DNA of 64,000 nt from Heracleum sosnowskyi (GCA_030848705.1 CM061235.1:133493228-133557227), one strand, 5' to 3'. Shown: positions 40,046 to 53,320, counted from the stretch's first letter. Numbers and translations: made by a program. Notes: generated by a model from the letters alone, not told the origin.

Positions 40046-41741
40046 AGCCCATAAATATTTTACAGTTTTTTTTATTAATTAAATGAAGTGTATCGTTTTT
40101 TGCATCTTAAATATATTAGCTTATAGTCCGTGCGAACCACGGGTTCCTTTCAATTTTTTTTATTATTTCAATAATTTAAAATAATATTTGTCTCTTTTAT
40201 CTTTGTAATAATATTAAAATATAATATAATAATAAGTGATCGATGCAGTTTAAATGTTAAATTTAATACGTTGTTGGTAGAAATTGAACCTTAAACTTAT
40301 GTATCTAAATTTTTAATTTTTTTTGCAAAAATACTTTTTAATTTTTTTTTTTTTTGCAAAAATACGGGTTTTCAGTTTTTTTTTTAAATACGATTTTTCA
40401 ATCTAATGCAATTGGATGGATCTTAAAAGAAACTTCAATTATTTTTCAGAAAAACATAAAAAAGTTGCATCTGTTTGATTCTTATTACAAATCATAAAAA
40501 AATTGCATTTGGTTACTTCTGGTTACCAATCGTATTTCTGCAAATATTTTTAAAAGATATTAGAGCTACAAATAAGTACAAAGGAAATGGGTTTGTTAAT
40601 AAGAGTTTGATGCTTACATAAGGGTACTTTGATAGTTGCATTATTATCCCTCATACTCTTATAGTATATAATAAGATATAATAAGATACAATAGGCGTGA
40701 AACATATCTTATTCAACTTTTGGTTATGTGTCGTAATGAAGGGTCTATTAAATTTTGAGAGATATAGATGATAATCGCTAATTTTAATATTAAAAATTAT
40801 ATTTGGTAATTAATAAAATTATATTCAAATACTAAAAAAGTGTATTTTAATAATTTAAATAAAAAAATAAATATTAAAAAGTGAAATTGATCTAAATCAA
40901 GGGTGTGAATATATCACTTCCAAAAATTTATTATATTCACACTGCCTCTTTACTATTTTGACTATATCTTACATTATAAAAATCAAATTTGGACGATTTC
41001 ACAGCACACGCGAAAATCAAAAAATAATTTTAATTTGGCGATGATTTAACAATTATTATCTAACTGAAAATACTCGAAAACTGAAAAAGAAAAGAAAATT
41101 ACAAATTTTTACATTGTTCAACATCGAGAATCTACTCATATTTGCTTTATGTTATTAAAATGCACTTTTTTGGATTTGAATATAATCCTACTAAAATGTA
41201 AATATACCTTTTACTATCAGATGCGGCGATTCTCATTCGTCCACTTTAAAAGCAACGATCCTTATTAATTTAACGAAACAAAGACGGTGATTACCAAAAT
41301 TTCAGGTAAGATCCCTTCACTTATTATATATAAAGTATAAAATACGTGTAATTTACATTTTTTTCTTGCTAAAAAAAATGTCATCCTTCTGAATAGAACC
41401 GCATACTTTGAATATCCATGAAAGATAAGATTTAAGTAACTTTTCCGTCTAAAAAGATTAAAATCTTTTTTGCAAGTCTAAAAAAATTGTAGTTCTTTAT
41501 ACTTGCAACAATTTGATTAGAGGTCTTGAATTGGGATTTTTGTTTGTTTGAGCAACTGGATCAAGTAGATCCAACAATTTGATACACACAAATTAAATGA
41601 CATGACACGAAATAATACGAAAATTTAGTGTTTGTGTTTATCTTTTAAGTACACGGCTTAGATTTAGTGTCATGCTTGAATTTAGCATTAGGGTAAACGA
41701 CATATGACGTACGACGTAAATATATTAATTCATAAATAATA

Positions 41742-41991
41742 CTCCCCAGTCCCTCTCATTTATTTACAGTGTTTTACACTACTTGGCACGCATTTTAAGG
41801 CTCCAATAAAATATAGCTCTACAACTTATTTTTAAAACTTTATTTTTAGAAATAAAAATTTAAACACTATATTTTTATTCAGTAGAAGAAAAAAATTTAA
41901 AATAATTTATCGGAGTATATATTAAAAGAGCCTTAAAATGTGTGCCGAGTCCCCATCCCCCAATGAAAAGAATTGAGGGGGACGGAAGGAG
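41742..41991. mobile_element. MITE B, unit 10
   Basis: 250 nt; CTCCCCAGTCC left end as in unit 5. Confidence 0.75.
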
Positions 41992-42730
41992 TAATATTTA
42001 TAATAGGTATATGTATATTTATTTATAAAATTATTGATATTTTTGTAATTTTATATGTAAATATGATGTAAGTATGCTTAGCAAAAGAAAAAAATGATGT
42101 AATTATATAACTTTTAATATATATTTGTAAACGTTTTGCCTAAAATTTTAATATGTTAATATATTTATTTGTTTATTTTCATATTTTCATTTAATATTAC
42201 CTGAAACACGAAAGTACATTAATCCTAAACAAAACATATTTGAGTCGCATTTGTGTATGAATCAGTTCTATTTAGTAGTCAACTTCAGTTTTTATGTAAT
42301 GTATGTTAAGGCCTCGGCTTGTTTTTATTTATGAATGAATTTCAAGTTTAGCAAACAAAAAATATACTTGCAACAATCACAATAATATTATTAAAATTTA
42401 ATTTTTATAAATATGGATGTAACATTGGAAATAATCTATGTATTTTGTTGAAGAGATTCAAGGATTTCACAATTTATACACGTAGAGATTTGCAACAAAT
42501 ATATATACATAGAGTCAAGGGACAAAAACCAGTTAATGGTTATTTAATTTAATTTAAATACATCTCATTATATCATCCCCTTACCTTTTTAGATGGGTCA
42601 ATAGCTAAGTTTAGAGGTTTGTGGATAACATTTAATTCTTTACTGAGCTCATTTTAACCATAATATTTAAATTCATAAATTACTGAAGATTGTCTAGTGA
42701 TAATCAACCTAATTGGCTAGTAAGCATATA

Positions 42731-43004
42731 CTGTTTTCGTCCAATCCATTTGTTTACACTTTACTTTTTGGGATGTACCATCCAATTATTAACATTCCAA
42801 TTTTTTTCAAAAATAGTAAAGTTTTATAATATAAAAATTAACTAGTTCTCCTACTCTCTTCCATTTTACTTAATTTATACCTTAAATATTGACGGGTCCC
42901 ACCACTTTATTTATTTCTTTTTAGTTTTTTTTTACCTATTTTACTTATATTTTTTAGACTCCGTGTCCAACTCAAATGTAAACAATTGAACGGGATAGAG
43001 AGAG
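42731..43004. mobile_element. MITE A, unit 11
   Basis: 274 nt; CTGTTTTCG left end as in unit 6. Confidence 0.66.
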
Positions 43005-43267
43005 TATAACATAAGGAGAAAAATTATAATTTTGTTTTTAGCAACATGTTGTACTGTATAGGCTATATGCGTTTCAATTAATTTCTGAATACCATTTCAT
43101 TAATGTATATTGATTTTCTTATGTCTAATTACATAAATTAAAGTATCTTTTTATTAACGTATATAGCTTACTTTTGTATTTAAGATTGTGTAATTATTTT
43201 AGTGTAACCTCTATTAAAATTAATATTAGCTTTTAATTATACATTAATTGATATACATATAATTATA

Positions 43268-43284
43268 ATGCATGTGTATAAATA
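43268..43284 (+). promoter_or_regulatory. Core promoter of copy 11
   Basis: TATAAATA at 43277-43284; the leader shares copy 6's CCATCATTGG variant without its 7-nt duplication. Confidence 0.65.
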
Positions 43285-43389
43285 GCCATCATTGGTGGTT
43301 CATTATTCATAAATCAACAAAGGGTAGTCTTGTCTCTCGTCACAACACAAAATCAATTATAATTTTATTACTCGTCACATTACAAAAAA

Positions 43390-44204
43390 ATGGAGAAGAT
43401 CTCAATTATGTTTATCATCTCTTTTGCCTTGATACTTTCTGTTTCTAGTAAGTTCAGTATCATTTGTTTTTTGTCAATTAGCAAGTTTAAGATGATTTTT
43501 AAAGATCAGTCGATCGCAAACAATATTATAATGTTTTATTGATCACAATTTACGATAAATGTAATAGTAACAAGTATCATATAATATTTTTTAAATATCT
43601 TATTAAATCATACTTACATGCATTATTTTATTAGGATATATCTTGTGATATTATTGTAATTTTGACTTTTTCTATTTGTACCATTTTTACATAGTATTGG
43701 TTTCTACAAATGGTGTCATACCTTTGAGAATCCTCTGATTACAATTAACATTTGAAAAAAATTGCAAATAAAAAATAAAAGATAGTAAAGATTAGATCTT
43801 TGACGAATAATATACTAAATTGCTTGTTGTTCCAGGAGTGGAAGAAAATCAAATTCAATTTATCTTTACCTTTATTTTAAAATATTTAATGATGGTTAAA
43901 GAATTTCTTACTTTGATAAATAATAACACAATGGTAGGATTGCGAATTTCCCAAATTTATTTGAAAGGCTTGTATTGGTACATTTGCATGGCCTTGTAGT
44001 TTTGAGTTAACAAAGGTGATTGTTGTGCAGGTGGTAGAAGATCCAGAAGTTGGAGCTCCTGATCAAATCATGAATGTTGGTACATGCGAAGGAAATAGTG
44101 CCAAAGGCAATGCTACTTGTCTCTATCTATGTGATCACGTATACCATTGTCCTGGTGGTTTGTGTTACTGTGGGCCAAGTAATACTTGTCATATCACTTG
44201 TTAA
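43390..44204 (+). pseudogene. Cysteine-rich peptide copy 11, 20-nt deletion at the exon 2 start (possibly rescued by a cryptic acceptor)
   Basis: Exon 1 (43390-43447) is intact. At 44031 the intron end GTTGTGCAG is followed directly by GTGGTAGAAG, because the first 20 nt of exon 2 are missing. Normal splicing would shift the frame and stop at a TGA after about ten codons. An AG seven bases downstream (GGTAG|AAGATC) would restore the original frame if used as acceptor, giving a peptide with a shorter leader and all eight cysteines. The remaining exon 2 (to 44204) is undamaged apart from Glu46 for Gln. Whether the cryptic site is used cannot be seen from sequence. The poly(A) signal is AATGAA. 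Closest relative is copy 6. Confidence 0.7.
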
Positions 44205-46032
44205 AACCCATAATATTTTACCGTTTTTTTATTAATTAAATGAAGTGTATCGTTTTTTGCATCTTAAATATATTAGATTATAGTCTGTGCGAACCACAGT
44301 TTACTTTCAATTTTTTTTTTGTTTCAATAATTTAAAATAACATTTGTCTCTTTTATCTTTGTAATAATATTAAAATATAATATAATAATAAGTGATCGAT
44401 GCGGCTTAAATGTTAAATTTAATACGTTGTTGGTAGAAATTGAACCTTAAACTTATGTATATAACAAATTTTAATATTATATCGAATTGAGTTTAATATT
44501 TTATCGAATTATAAAGTTATGTATAGAAATTTTTAATTTTTTTGTAAAAATACTTTTTTTTTTAATTTTTTTTGTTGCAAAAATACAGGTTTTCAGTTTT
44601 TTTTTAAAGACGATTTTTCAATCTAATGCAATTGGATGGATCTTAAAAGTAACTTCAATTATTTTTCAGAAAAACATAAAAAAAGTTGTATCTGTTTGTT
44701 TCTTATTACAAATCATAAAAAAGTTGCATTTGGTTACTTCTGGTTACCAATCGTATTTCTGCAAATATTTTTAAAAGATATTAGAGCTACAAATAAGTAC
44801 AAAGAAAATGGGTTTGTTAATAAGAGCTTGATGCAACTAACCTAAGTACCTACTCACATAAGTTAGGTTACTACAAATGGTTTTTTTCATACGAATACAT
44901 AAGGGTACTTTGATAGTTGCATTATTATCCCTCATACTCTTACATTATATAATAAGATACAATAGGCGTGAAACATATCTTATTCAACATTTTGGTTATG
45001 TGCCGTCAAATGAAGGGTCTTTTAACTTTTGAGATGTATAGATGATAATCGCTAAATTTAATATTAAAAATTATATTCAAATATTAAAAAAGTGTATTTT
45101 AATAATTTAAATAAAAAATTAAATATTAAAAAGTGAAATTGATCTAAATCAAGGGTGTGAATATATCACTTCCAAAAATTTATTATATTCACACTGCCTC
45201 TTTACTATTTTGACTATATCTTACATTATAAAAATTAAATTTGGACGATTTCACAGCACACGCGAAAATCAAAAAATAATTTTAATTTGGCGATGATTTA
45301 ACAATTATTATCTAACTGAAAATACTCGAAAACTGAAAAAGAAAATAAAATTACAAATTTTTACATTGTTCAACATCGAGAATCTACTCATATTTTCTTT
45401 ATGTTATTAAAATGCACTTTTTTGGATTTGAATATAATCCTACTAAAATGTAAATATACCTTTTACTATCAGATGCGACGATTCTCATTCGTCCACTTTA
45501 AAAGCAACGATCCTTATTAATTTAACGAAACAACCACTTTAAAAGCAACGATCCTTATTAATTTAACGAAACAAAGACGGTGATTACCAAAATTTCACGT
45601 AAGATCCCTTCACTTATTATATATAAAGTATAAAATACGTGTAATTTACATTTTTTTCTTGCTAAAAAAAATGTCATCCTTCTGAATAGAACCGCATACT
45701 TTGAATATCCATGAAAGATAAGATTTAAGTAACTTTTCCGTCTAAAAAGATTAAAATCTTTTTTGCAACTCTAAAAAAATTGTAGTTCTTTATACTTGCA
45801 ACAATTTGATTAGAGGTCTTGAATTGGGATTTTTGTTTGTTTGAGCAACTGGATCAAGTAGATCCAGCAATTTGATACACACAAATTAAATGACATGACA
45901 TGAAATAATACGAAAATTTAGTGTTTGTGTTTATCTTTTAAGTACACGGCTTAGATTTAGTGTCATGCTTGAATTTAGCATTAGGGTAAACGACATGACG
46001 TACGACGTAAATATATTAATTCATAAATAATA

Positions 46033-46282
46033 CTCCCCAGTCCCTCTCATTTATTTACAGTGTTTTACACTACTTGGCACGCATTTTAAGGCTCCAATAA
46101 AATATAGCTCTAAAACTTATTTTTAAAACTTTATTTTTAGAAATAAAAATTTAAACACTATATTTTTATTCAGTAGAAGAAAAAAATTTAAAATAATTTA
46201 TCGGAGTATATATTAAAAGAGCCTTAAAATGTGTGCCGAGTCCCCATCTTCCAATGAAAAGAATTGAGGGGGACGGAAGGAA
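46033..46282. mobile_element. MITE B, unit 11, first spacer
   Basis: 250 nt; the right terminus is mutated to GGAAGGAA. Confidence 0.73.
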
Positions 46283-47510
46283 TAATATTTATAATAGGTA
46301 TATGTATATTTATTTATAAAATTATTGATATTTTTATAATTTTATATGTAAATATGATGTAAGTATGCTTAGCAAAAGAAAAAAATGATGTAATTATATA
46401 ACTTTTAATATATATTTGTAAACGTTTTGCCTAAAATTTTAATATTTTAATATATTTATTTGTTTATTTTCATATTTTCATTTAATATTACCTGAAACAC
46501 GAAAGTACATTAAATATTAATAAGATACAATAGACGTGAAACATATCTTATTCAACATTTTGGTTATGTGCTGTCAAATGAAGGGTCTATTAACTTTTGA
46601 GATGTATAGATGATAATCGCTAAATTTAATATTAAAAATTATATTCAAATATTAAAAAAGTGTATTTTAATAATTTAAATAAAAAATTAAATATTAAAAA
46701 GTGAAATTGATCTAAATCAAGGGTGGGAATATATCACTTCCAAAAATTTATTATATTCACACTGCCTCTTTACTATTTTGACTATATCTTACTTTATAAA
46801 AATCAAATTTGGACGATTTCACAGCGCAAGAATCAAAAAATAATTTTAATTTGGTGATGAATTAACAATTATTATCAAACTGAAAATACTCAAAAACTGA
46901 AAAAGAAAATAAAATTACAAATTTTTACATTGTTCAACAATGAGAATCTACTCATATTTGCTTTATGTTATTAAAATGCACTTTTTAGGATTTGAATATA
47001 ATAATCCTACTAAAATGTAAATATACCTTTTACTATCAGATGCGACGATTCTCATTCGTCCACTTTAAAAGCAACGATCCTTATTAATTTAACGAAACAA
47101 AGACGGTGATTACCAAAATTTCAGGCCCTTCACTTATTATATATAAAGTATAAAATACGTGTAATTTACATTTTTTTCTTTCTAAAAAAAATGGCATCCT
47201 TCTAAATAGAACCGCATACTTTGAATATCCATGAAAGATAAGATTTAAGTAACTTTTCCGTATAAAAAGATTAATTTTTTTTTGCAAGTCTAAAAAAATT
47301 GTAGTTCTTTATACTTGCAACAATTTTATTAGAGGTCTTGAATTGGGATTTTTGTTTGTTTGGGCAACTGGATCAAGTAGATCCGGCAATTTGATACACA
47401 CAAATTAAATGACATGACATGAAATGATACGAAAATTTAGTGTTTGTGTTTATCTTTTGAGTACACGACACGACATGACACGACATAAATATATTAATTC
47501 ATAAATAATA

Positions 47511-47760
47511 CTCCCCCGTTCCTCTCATTTCTTTACAGTGTTTTACACTACTTGACACGCATTTTAAAGCTCCTCTAAAGTATAGCTCTACAACTTATTT
47601 TTAAAACTTTATTTTTATAAATAAAAATTTAAACATTATATTTTTATTCAGTAGAAGAAAAAAATTTAAAATAATTTATCGGAGTATATATTAAAAGAGC
47701 CTTAAAATGCGTGCCGAGTCCCCATCCCCCAATGAAAAGAATTGAGCGGGACGGAATGAG
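47511..47760. mobile_element. MITE B, unit 11, second (partial) spacer
   Basis: 250 nt; GAGCGGGACGG right arm links it to unit 6. Confidence 0.73.
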
Positions 47761-48477
47761 TAATATTTATAATAGGTATATGTATATTTATTTATAAAAT
47801 GATAGATATTTTTATAATTTTATATGTAAATATGATGTAAGTATGCTTAGCAAAAGAAAAAAATGATGTAATTATATAACTTTTAATATATATTTGTAAA
47901 AGTTTTGCCTAAAATTTTAATATTTTAATATATTTATTTGTTTATTTTCATATTTTCATTTAATATTACCTGAAACACGAAAGTACATTAATCCTAAACA
48001 AAACATATTTGAGTCGCATTTGTGTATGAATCAGTTTTTTATGTAATGTATGTTACGGCCTCAGCTTGTTTTTATTTATGAATGAATTTCAAGTTTAGCA
48101 AACAAAAACAAAACTTGCAACAATCACAATAATATTATTAAAATTTAATTTTTATAAATATGGATGTAACATTGGAAATAATCTATGTATTTTGTTGAAG
48201 AGATTCAAGGATTTCACAATTTATACACGCAGAGATTTGCAACAAATATATATACATAGAGTCAAGGGACAAAAACCAGTTAATGGTTATTTAATTTAAT
48301 TTAAATACATCTTATAATATCATCCCCTTACCTTTTTAGATGGGTCAATAGCTAAGTTTCGAGGCTTCTTGATAACATTTAATTCTTTACTGAGCTCATT
48401 TTAACCATAATATTTAAATTGATAAATTACTGAAGATTGTCTAGTGATAATCAACTTAATTGGCTAGTAAGCATATA

Positions 48478-48750
48478 CTCTTTTCGTCCCATCCATTTCT
48501 TTACACTTTACTTTTTGGGATGTCCCATCCAATTATTTACATTCCAATTTTTTTCAAAAATAGTAAAGTTTTATAATATAAAAATTAACTATTTCTCCTA
48601 CTCTCTTCCACTTTACTTAATTTATATCTTAAATATTGACGGGTCCCACCACTTTATTTATTTCTTTTTAGTTTTTTTTACCTATTTTACTTATATTTCT
48701 TAGACTCCGTGTCCAACTCAAATGTAAACAATTGAACGGGATAGAGAGAG
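48478..48750. mobile_element. MITE A, unit 12
   Basis: 273 nt; GATGTCCCATCC variant as in unit 7. Confidence 0.66.
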
Positions 48751-49013
48751 TATAACATAAGGAGAAAAATTATAATTTTGTTTTTAGCAACATGTTGTAC
48801 TATATAGGCTATATGCGTTTCAATTAATTTCTGAATACCATTTCATTAATGTATATTGATTTTCTTATGTCTAATTACATAAATTAAAGTATCTTTTTAT
48901 TAACGTATATAGCTTACTTTTGTATTTAAGATTGTGTAATTATTTCAGTGTAACCTCTATTAAAATTAATATTAGCTTTTAATTATACATTAATTGATAT
49001 ACATATAATTATA

Positions 49014-49030
49014 ATGCATGTGTATAAATA
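49014..49030 (+). promoter_or_regulatory. Core promoter of pseudogene copy 12
   Basis: TATAAATA at 49023-49030. Confidence 0.65.
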
Positions 49031-49135
49031 GCCATCCTTGGTGGTTCATTATTCATAAATCAACAAAGGGTAGTCTTGTCTCTCGTCACAACACAAAATC
49101 AATTATAATTTTATTACACGTCACATTACAAAAAA

Positions 49136-49985
49136 ATGGAGAAGATCTCAATTATGTTTTATCATCTCTTTTGCCTTGATACGTTCTGTTTCTAGTAAGT
49201 TCAGTATCATTTTTTTTTGTCAATTAGTAAGTTTAAGATGAATGTACACTAATGATTTTTAAAGATCGGTCGATCGGAAACAATATTATAATGTTATATT
49301 GATAACAATTTACGATAAATGTAATAGTAACAAGTATCATATAATATTATTTAAATATCTTATTATATCATACTTACTTGCATTATTTTATTAGGATATA
49401 TCTAGTGATATTATTGTAATTTTGACTTTTTCTATTTGTACCATTTTTACATAGTATTGGTTTCTACAAATGGTGTCATACCTTTGAGAATCCTCTAATT
49501 ACAATTAACAATTGAAAAAAATTGCAAATAAAAAATAAAAGATAGTAAAGATCAGATCTTTGACGAATAATATACTAAATTGCTTGCTGTTCCAGGAGTG
49601 GAAGAAAATCAAATTGGATTTATCTTTGATCTTTATTTTAAAATATTTAATGATGGTTAAAGAATTTCTTACTTTGATAAATAATAACAAAATGGTAGGA
49701 TTGAGAATTTACCAAATTTATTTGAAAGGCTTGTATTGGTACATTTGCATGGCCTTGTAGTTTTGAGTTAATAAAGGTGATTGTTGTGCAGGTTCACGGT
49801 GGTCAGACAAGGTGGTAGAAGATCCAGAAGTTGGAGCTCCTGACCAAATCATGAATGTTGGTACATGCTAAGGAAATAGTGCCAAAGGCAATGCTACTTG
49901 TCTCTATTTATGTGATCACCTATACCATTGTCCTGGTGGTTTGTGTTACTGTGGGCCAAGTAATACTTGTCATATCACTTGTTAA
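49136..49985 (+). pseudogene. Cysteine-rich peptide copy 12, frameshift in the signal peptide and nonsense in exon 2
   Basis: Exon 1 (49136-49194) is 59 nt because one T is added in ATGTTTTATC. The new frame ends at a TAG spanning the exon-intron junction. Independently, exon 2 (49792-49985) has TAA at 49869-49871 where intact copies have CAA for Gln46, one codon after the first cysteine; this is a C-to-T change. Splice sites, TATA box and AATAAA are intact, so a non-coding transcript is possible. Two independent lesions indicate this copy has been free of selection for some time. Confidence 0.87.
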
Positions 49986-51705
49986 AACCCATAAATATTT
50001 TACCGTTTTTTTATTAATTAAATAAAGTGTATCGTTTTTTGCATCTTAAATATATTAGCTTATAGTCCGTGCGAAGCACAATTTACTTTTAATTTTTTTT
50101 TTAATTTCAATAATTTAAAATAACATTTGTCTCTTTTATCTTTGTAATAGTATTAAAATATAATATAATAATAAGTGATCGATGCGGCTTAAATGTTAAA
50201 TTTAATACGTTGTTGGTAGAAATTGAACCTTAAACTTATGTATATAACAAATTTTAATATTGTATCGAATTGAGTTTAATATTTTATCGAATTATAAAGT
50301 TATGTATAGAAATTTTTAATTTTTTTGTAAAAATACTTTTTTTTAATTTTTTTTTTTGTTGCAAAAATACGGGTTTTCAGTTTTTTTTAAAGAAGATTTT
50401 TCAATCTAATGCAATTGGATGGATCTTAAAAGTAACTTCAATTATTTTTCAGAAAAACATAAAAAATGTTGCATCTGTTGTTTCTTATTACAATTCATAA
50501 AAAAGTTGCATTTGGTTACTTCTGGTTACCAATCGTATTTCTTCAAATATTTTTAAAAGATATTAGAGCTACAAATAAGTACAAAGAAAATGGGTTTGTT
50601 AATAAGAGCTTGATGCAACTAACCTAAGTACCTACTCACATAAGTTAGGGTTAGTACAAATGGTTTTTTTCATACGAATACATAAGGGTACTTTGATAGT
50701 TGCATTATTATCCCTCATACTCTTATATTATATAATAAGATACAATAGGCGTGAAACATATTTTATTCAACATTTTGGTTATGTGCTGTCAAATGAAGGG
50801 TCTATTAACTTTTGAGATGTATAGATGATAATCGCCAAATTTAATATTAAAAATTATATTCAAATATTAAAAAAGTGTATTTTAATAATTTAAATAAAAA
50901 ATTAAATATTAAAAAGTGAAATTGATCTAAATCAAGGGTGTGAATATATCACTTCCAAAAATTTATTATATTCACACTGCCTCTTTACTATTTTGACTAT
51001 ATCTTACTTTATAATAATCAAATTTGGACGATTTCACAGCGCAAGCGAAAATCAAAAAATCATTTTAATTTGGTGATGATTTAACAATTATTATCTAACT
51101 GAAAATACTCGAAAACTGAAAAAGAAAATAAAATTACAAAATTTTACATTGTTCAACATTGAGAATCTACTCATATTTGCTTTATGTTATTAAAATGCAC
51201 TTTTTAGGATTTGAATATAATCCTACTAAAATGTAAATATACCTTTTACTATCAGATGCGACGATTCTCATTCGTCCACTTTAAAAGCAACGATCCTTAT
51301 TAATTTAACGAAACAAAGACGGTGATTACCAAAATTTCAGGTAAGATCCCTTCACTTATTATATATAAAGTATAAAATACGTGTAATTTACATTTTTTTC
51401 TTTCTAAAAAAATGTCATCCTTCTAAATAGAACCGCATACTTTGAATATCCATGAAAGATAAGATTTAAGTAACTTTTCCGTATAAAAAGATTAAAATCT
51501 TTTTTGCAAGTCTAAAAAAATTGTAGTTCTTTATACTTGCAACAATTTGATTAGAGGTCTTGAATTGGGATTTTTGTTTGTTTGGGCAACTGGATCAAGT
51601 AGATCCGGCAATTTGATACATACAAATTAAATGACATGACACGAAATGATACGAAAATTTAGTGTTTGTGTTTATCTTTTGAGTACACGACACGACATGA
51701 CACGA

Positions 51706-52015
51706 ATCCGAATCCGAAAATCTGAATTCGTATCCGGATCCGTATCCGAATCCAAAAATATTTAAATAAAAATATCCGAATCCGAATCCACCGGATACTA
51801 TCCGGATACGGATAATATCCGAATCCGAATTGTCAGAATTTTTTAGTTTTTATATTAAATTTTAATTCAATAAAATTGAAAAAATAATAAAAAAATTTAA
51901 TTGTTTTTTAAAAAAAGTAAACTAAACTAAAACTTAAATTTATTAAATTCTATTTTATTTTTTTCAAAAATTTACTTTTAAGTATAATTTTGTTTATTTT
52001 AAAATATTAAATTTG

Positions 52016-52081
<66 letters not shown>

Positions 52082-52334
52082 TTACAATTATCTACAACTT
52101 ATATAAATATATTGTTTAATGATTAAATTCTATAGAAATAATATTTATTTAATTTCGGATTCGGATATTACCGGATACGGATGCGCCTATATCCATATTC
52201 GTATCCGCAACTACCGAATTCGAATACGGATAATATCCGCTTTATTTCGGATACGGATAAAATCCGCTTTATTCCGGATACGAATACAAATATTTCGGAC
52301 GGATATCGGATTTTTCGAATTTTTTTGACAGCCC
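51706..52334. mobile_element. hAT-like non-autonomous insert with inverted CGGATTCGGAT clusters
   Basis: The insert interrupts spacer sequence otherwise identical to unit 6: GACACGACATAAATATATT there becomes GACACGA, insert, TAAATATATT here. Both ends are built of ATCCGAATCCG-type repeats in opposite orientation (51706-51834 and 52155-52320). The right end reads GACAGCCCTA, whose complement TAGGGCTGTC resembles hAT termini. A matching left terminus is missing, so it is truncated or rearranged, and no clean 8-nt target duplication is visible. The centre is an AT-rich stretch with a microsatellite. No coding frame is convincing. Confidence 0.55.
52019..52081. repeat. Compound microsatellite (AT)n(GT)n
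   Basis: About 20 AT steps run directly into about 11 GT steps, inside the hAT-like insert. Confidence 0.95.
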
Positions 52335-52359
52335 TAAATATATTAATTCATAAATAATA

Positions 52360-52609
52360 CTCCCCCGTTCCTCTCATTTCTTTACAGTGTTTTACACTAC
52401 TTGACACGCATTTTAAGACTCCTCTAAATTATAGCTCTACAACTTATTTTTAAAACTTTATTTTTATAAATAAAAATTTAAACATTATATTTTTATTCAG
52501 TAGAAGAAAAAAATTTAAAATAATTTATCGGAGTATATATTAAAAGAGCCTTAAAATGTGTGCCGAGTCCCCATCCCCCAATGTAAAGAATTGAGGGGGA
52601 CGGAAGGAG
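52360..52609. mobile_element. MITE B, unit 12
   Basis: 250 nt; begins 25 nt after the hAT-like insert. Confidence 0.74.
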
Positions 52610-53320
52610 TAATATTTAGAATAGGTATATGTATATTTATTTATAAAATTATAGATATTTTTATAATTTTATATGTAAATATGATGTAAGTATGCTTAGC
52701 AAAAGAAAAAAATGATGTAATTATATAACTTTTAATATATATTTGTAAAAGTTTTGCCTAAAATTTTAATATTTTAATAAATTTATTTTTTTATTTTCAT
52801 ATTTTCATTTAATATTACCTGAAACACGAAAGTACATTAATCCTAAACAAAACATATTTGAGTCGCATTTGTGTATGAATCAGTTCTATTTAGTAGTCAA
52901 CTTCAGTTTTTATGTAATGTATGTTAATGCCTCGGCTTGTTTTTATTTATGAATGAATTTCAAGTTTAGCAAACAAACAAAATACTTGCAACAATCACAA
53001 TAATATTATTAAAATTTAATTTTTATAAATATGGATTTTGGAAATAATCTATGTATTTTGTTGATGAGATTCAAGGATTTCACAATTTATACACGCAGAA
53101 GAGTTGAGGGACAAAAACCAGTTAATGGTTATTTAATTTAATTTAAATACATCTCATAATATCATCCCCTTACCTTTTTAGATCGGTCAATAGCTAAGTT
53201 TCGAGGCTTCCTGGATAACATTTAATTCTTTACTGAGCTCATTTTAACCATAATATTTAAATTCATAAATTACTGAAGATTGTCTAGTGATAATCAACCT
53301 AATTGGCTACTAAGCATATA

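Larger units (their letters stand above)
38616..42402 (+). repeat. Tandem unit 10 (3,787 nt, shortest complete unit)
   Basis: The 5' part duplicates unit 9. The 3' flank to about 40900 shares deletions and variants with unit 13 (AAATGAAG, an ATATTTGG insertion). The rest resembles unit 5. The CTAACCTAA hairpin region is deleted near 40612. Confidence 0.9.
42403..48149 (+). repeat. Tandem unit 11 with an extra gene-less partial spacer (5,747 nt)
   Basis: Gene half like unit 6. A first spacer runs to about 46512, where CGAAAGTACATTAA jumps back to unit-6-like spacer sequence (TAAGATACAATAGACG). That second spacer piece runs to the unit end, so two spacers and two MITE B copies stand between genes 11 and 12. 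Confidence 0.9.
48150..53020 (+). repeat. Tandem unit 12 carrying an insertion (4,871 nt)
   Basis: Gene half related to units 7 and 8. The spacer is interrupted by a foreign insert of about 630 nt at 51706-52334. Confidence 0.9.

Noticed and set aside
47084..47287. Minus-strand 67-residue frame in the partial spacer
   Set aside because: It is present only because of a local deletion; the same region in other units is not open.
52119..52328. Arg/Ile-rich 69-residue frame
   Set aside because: It is a translation of the ATCCGAATCCG repeats of the hAT-like insert.
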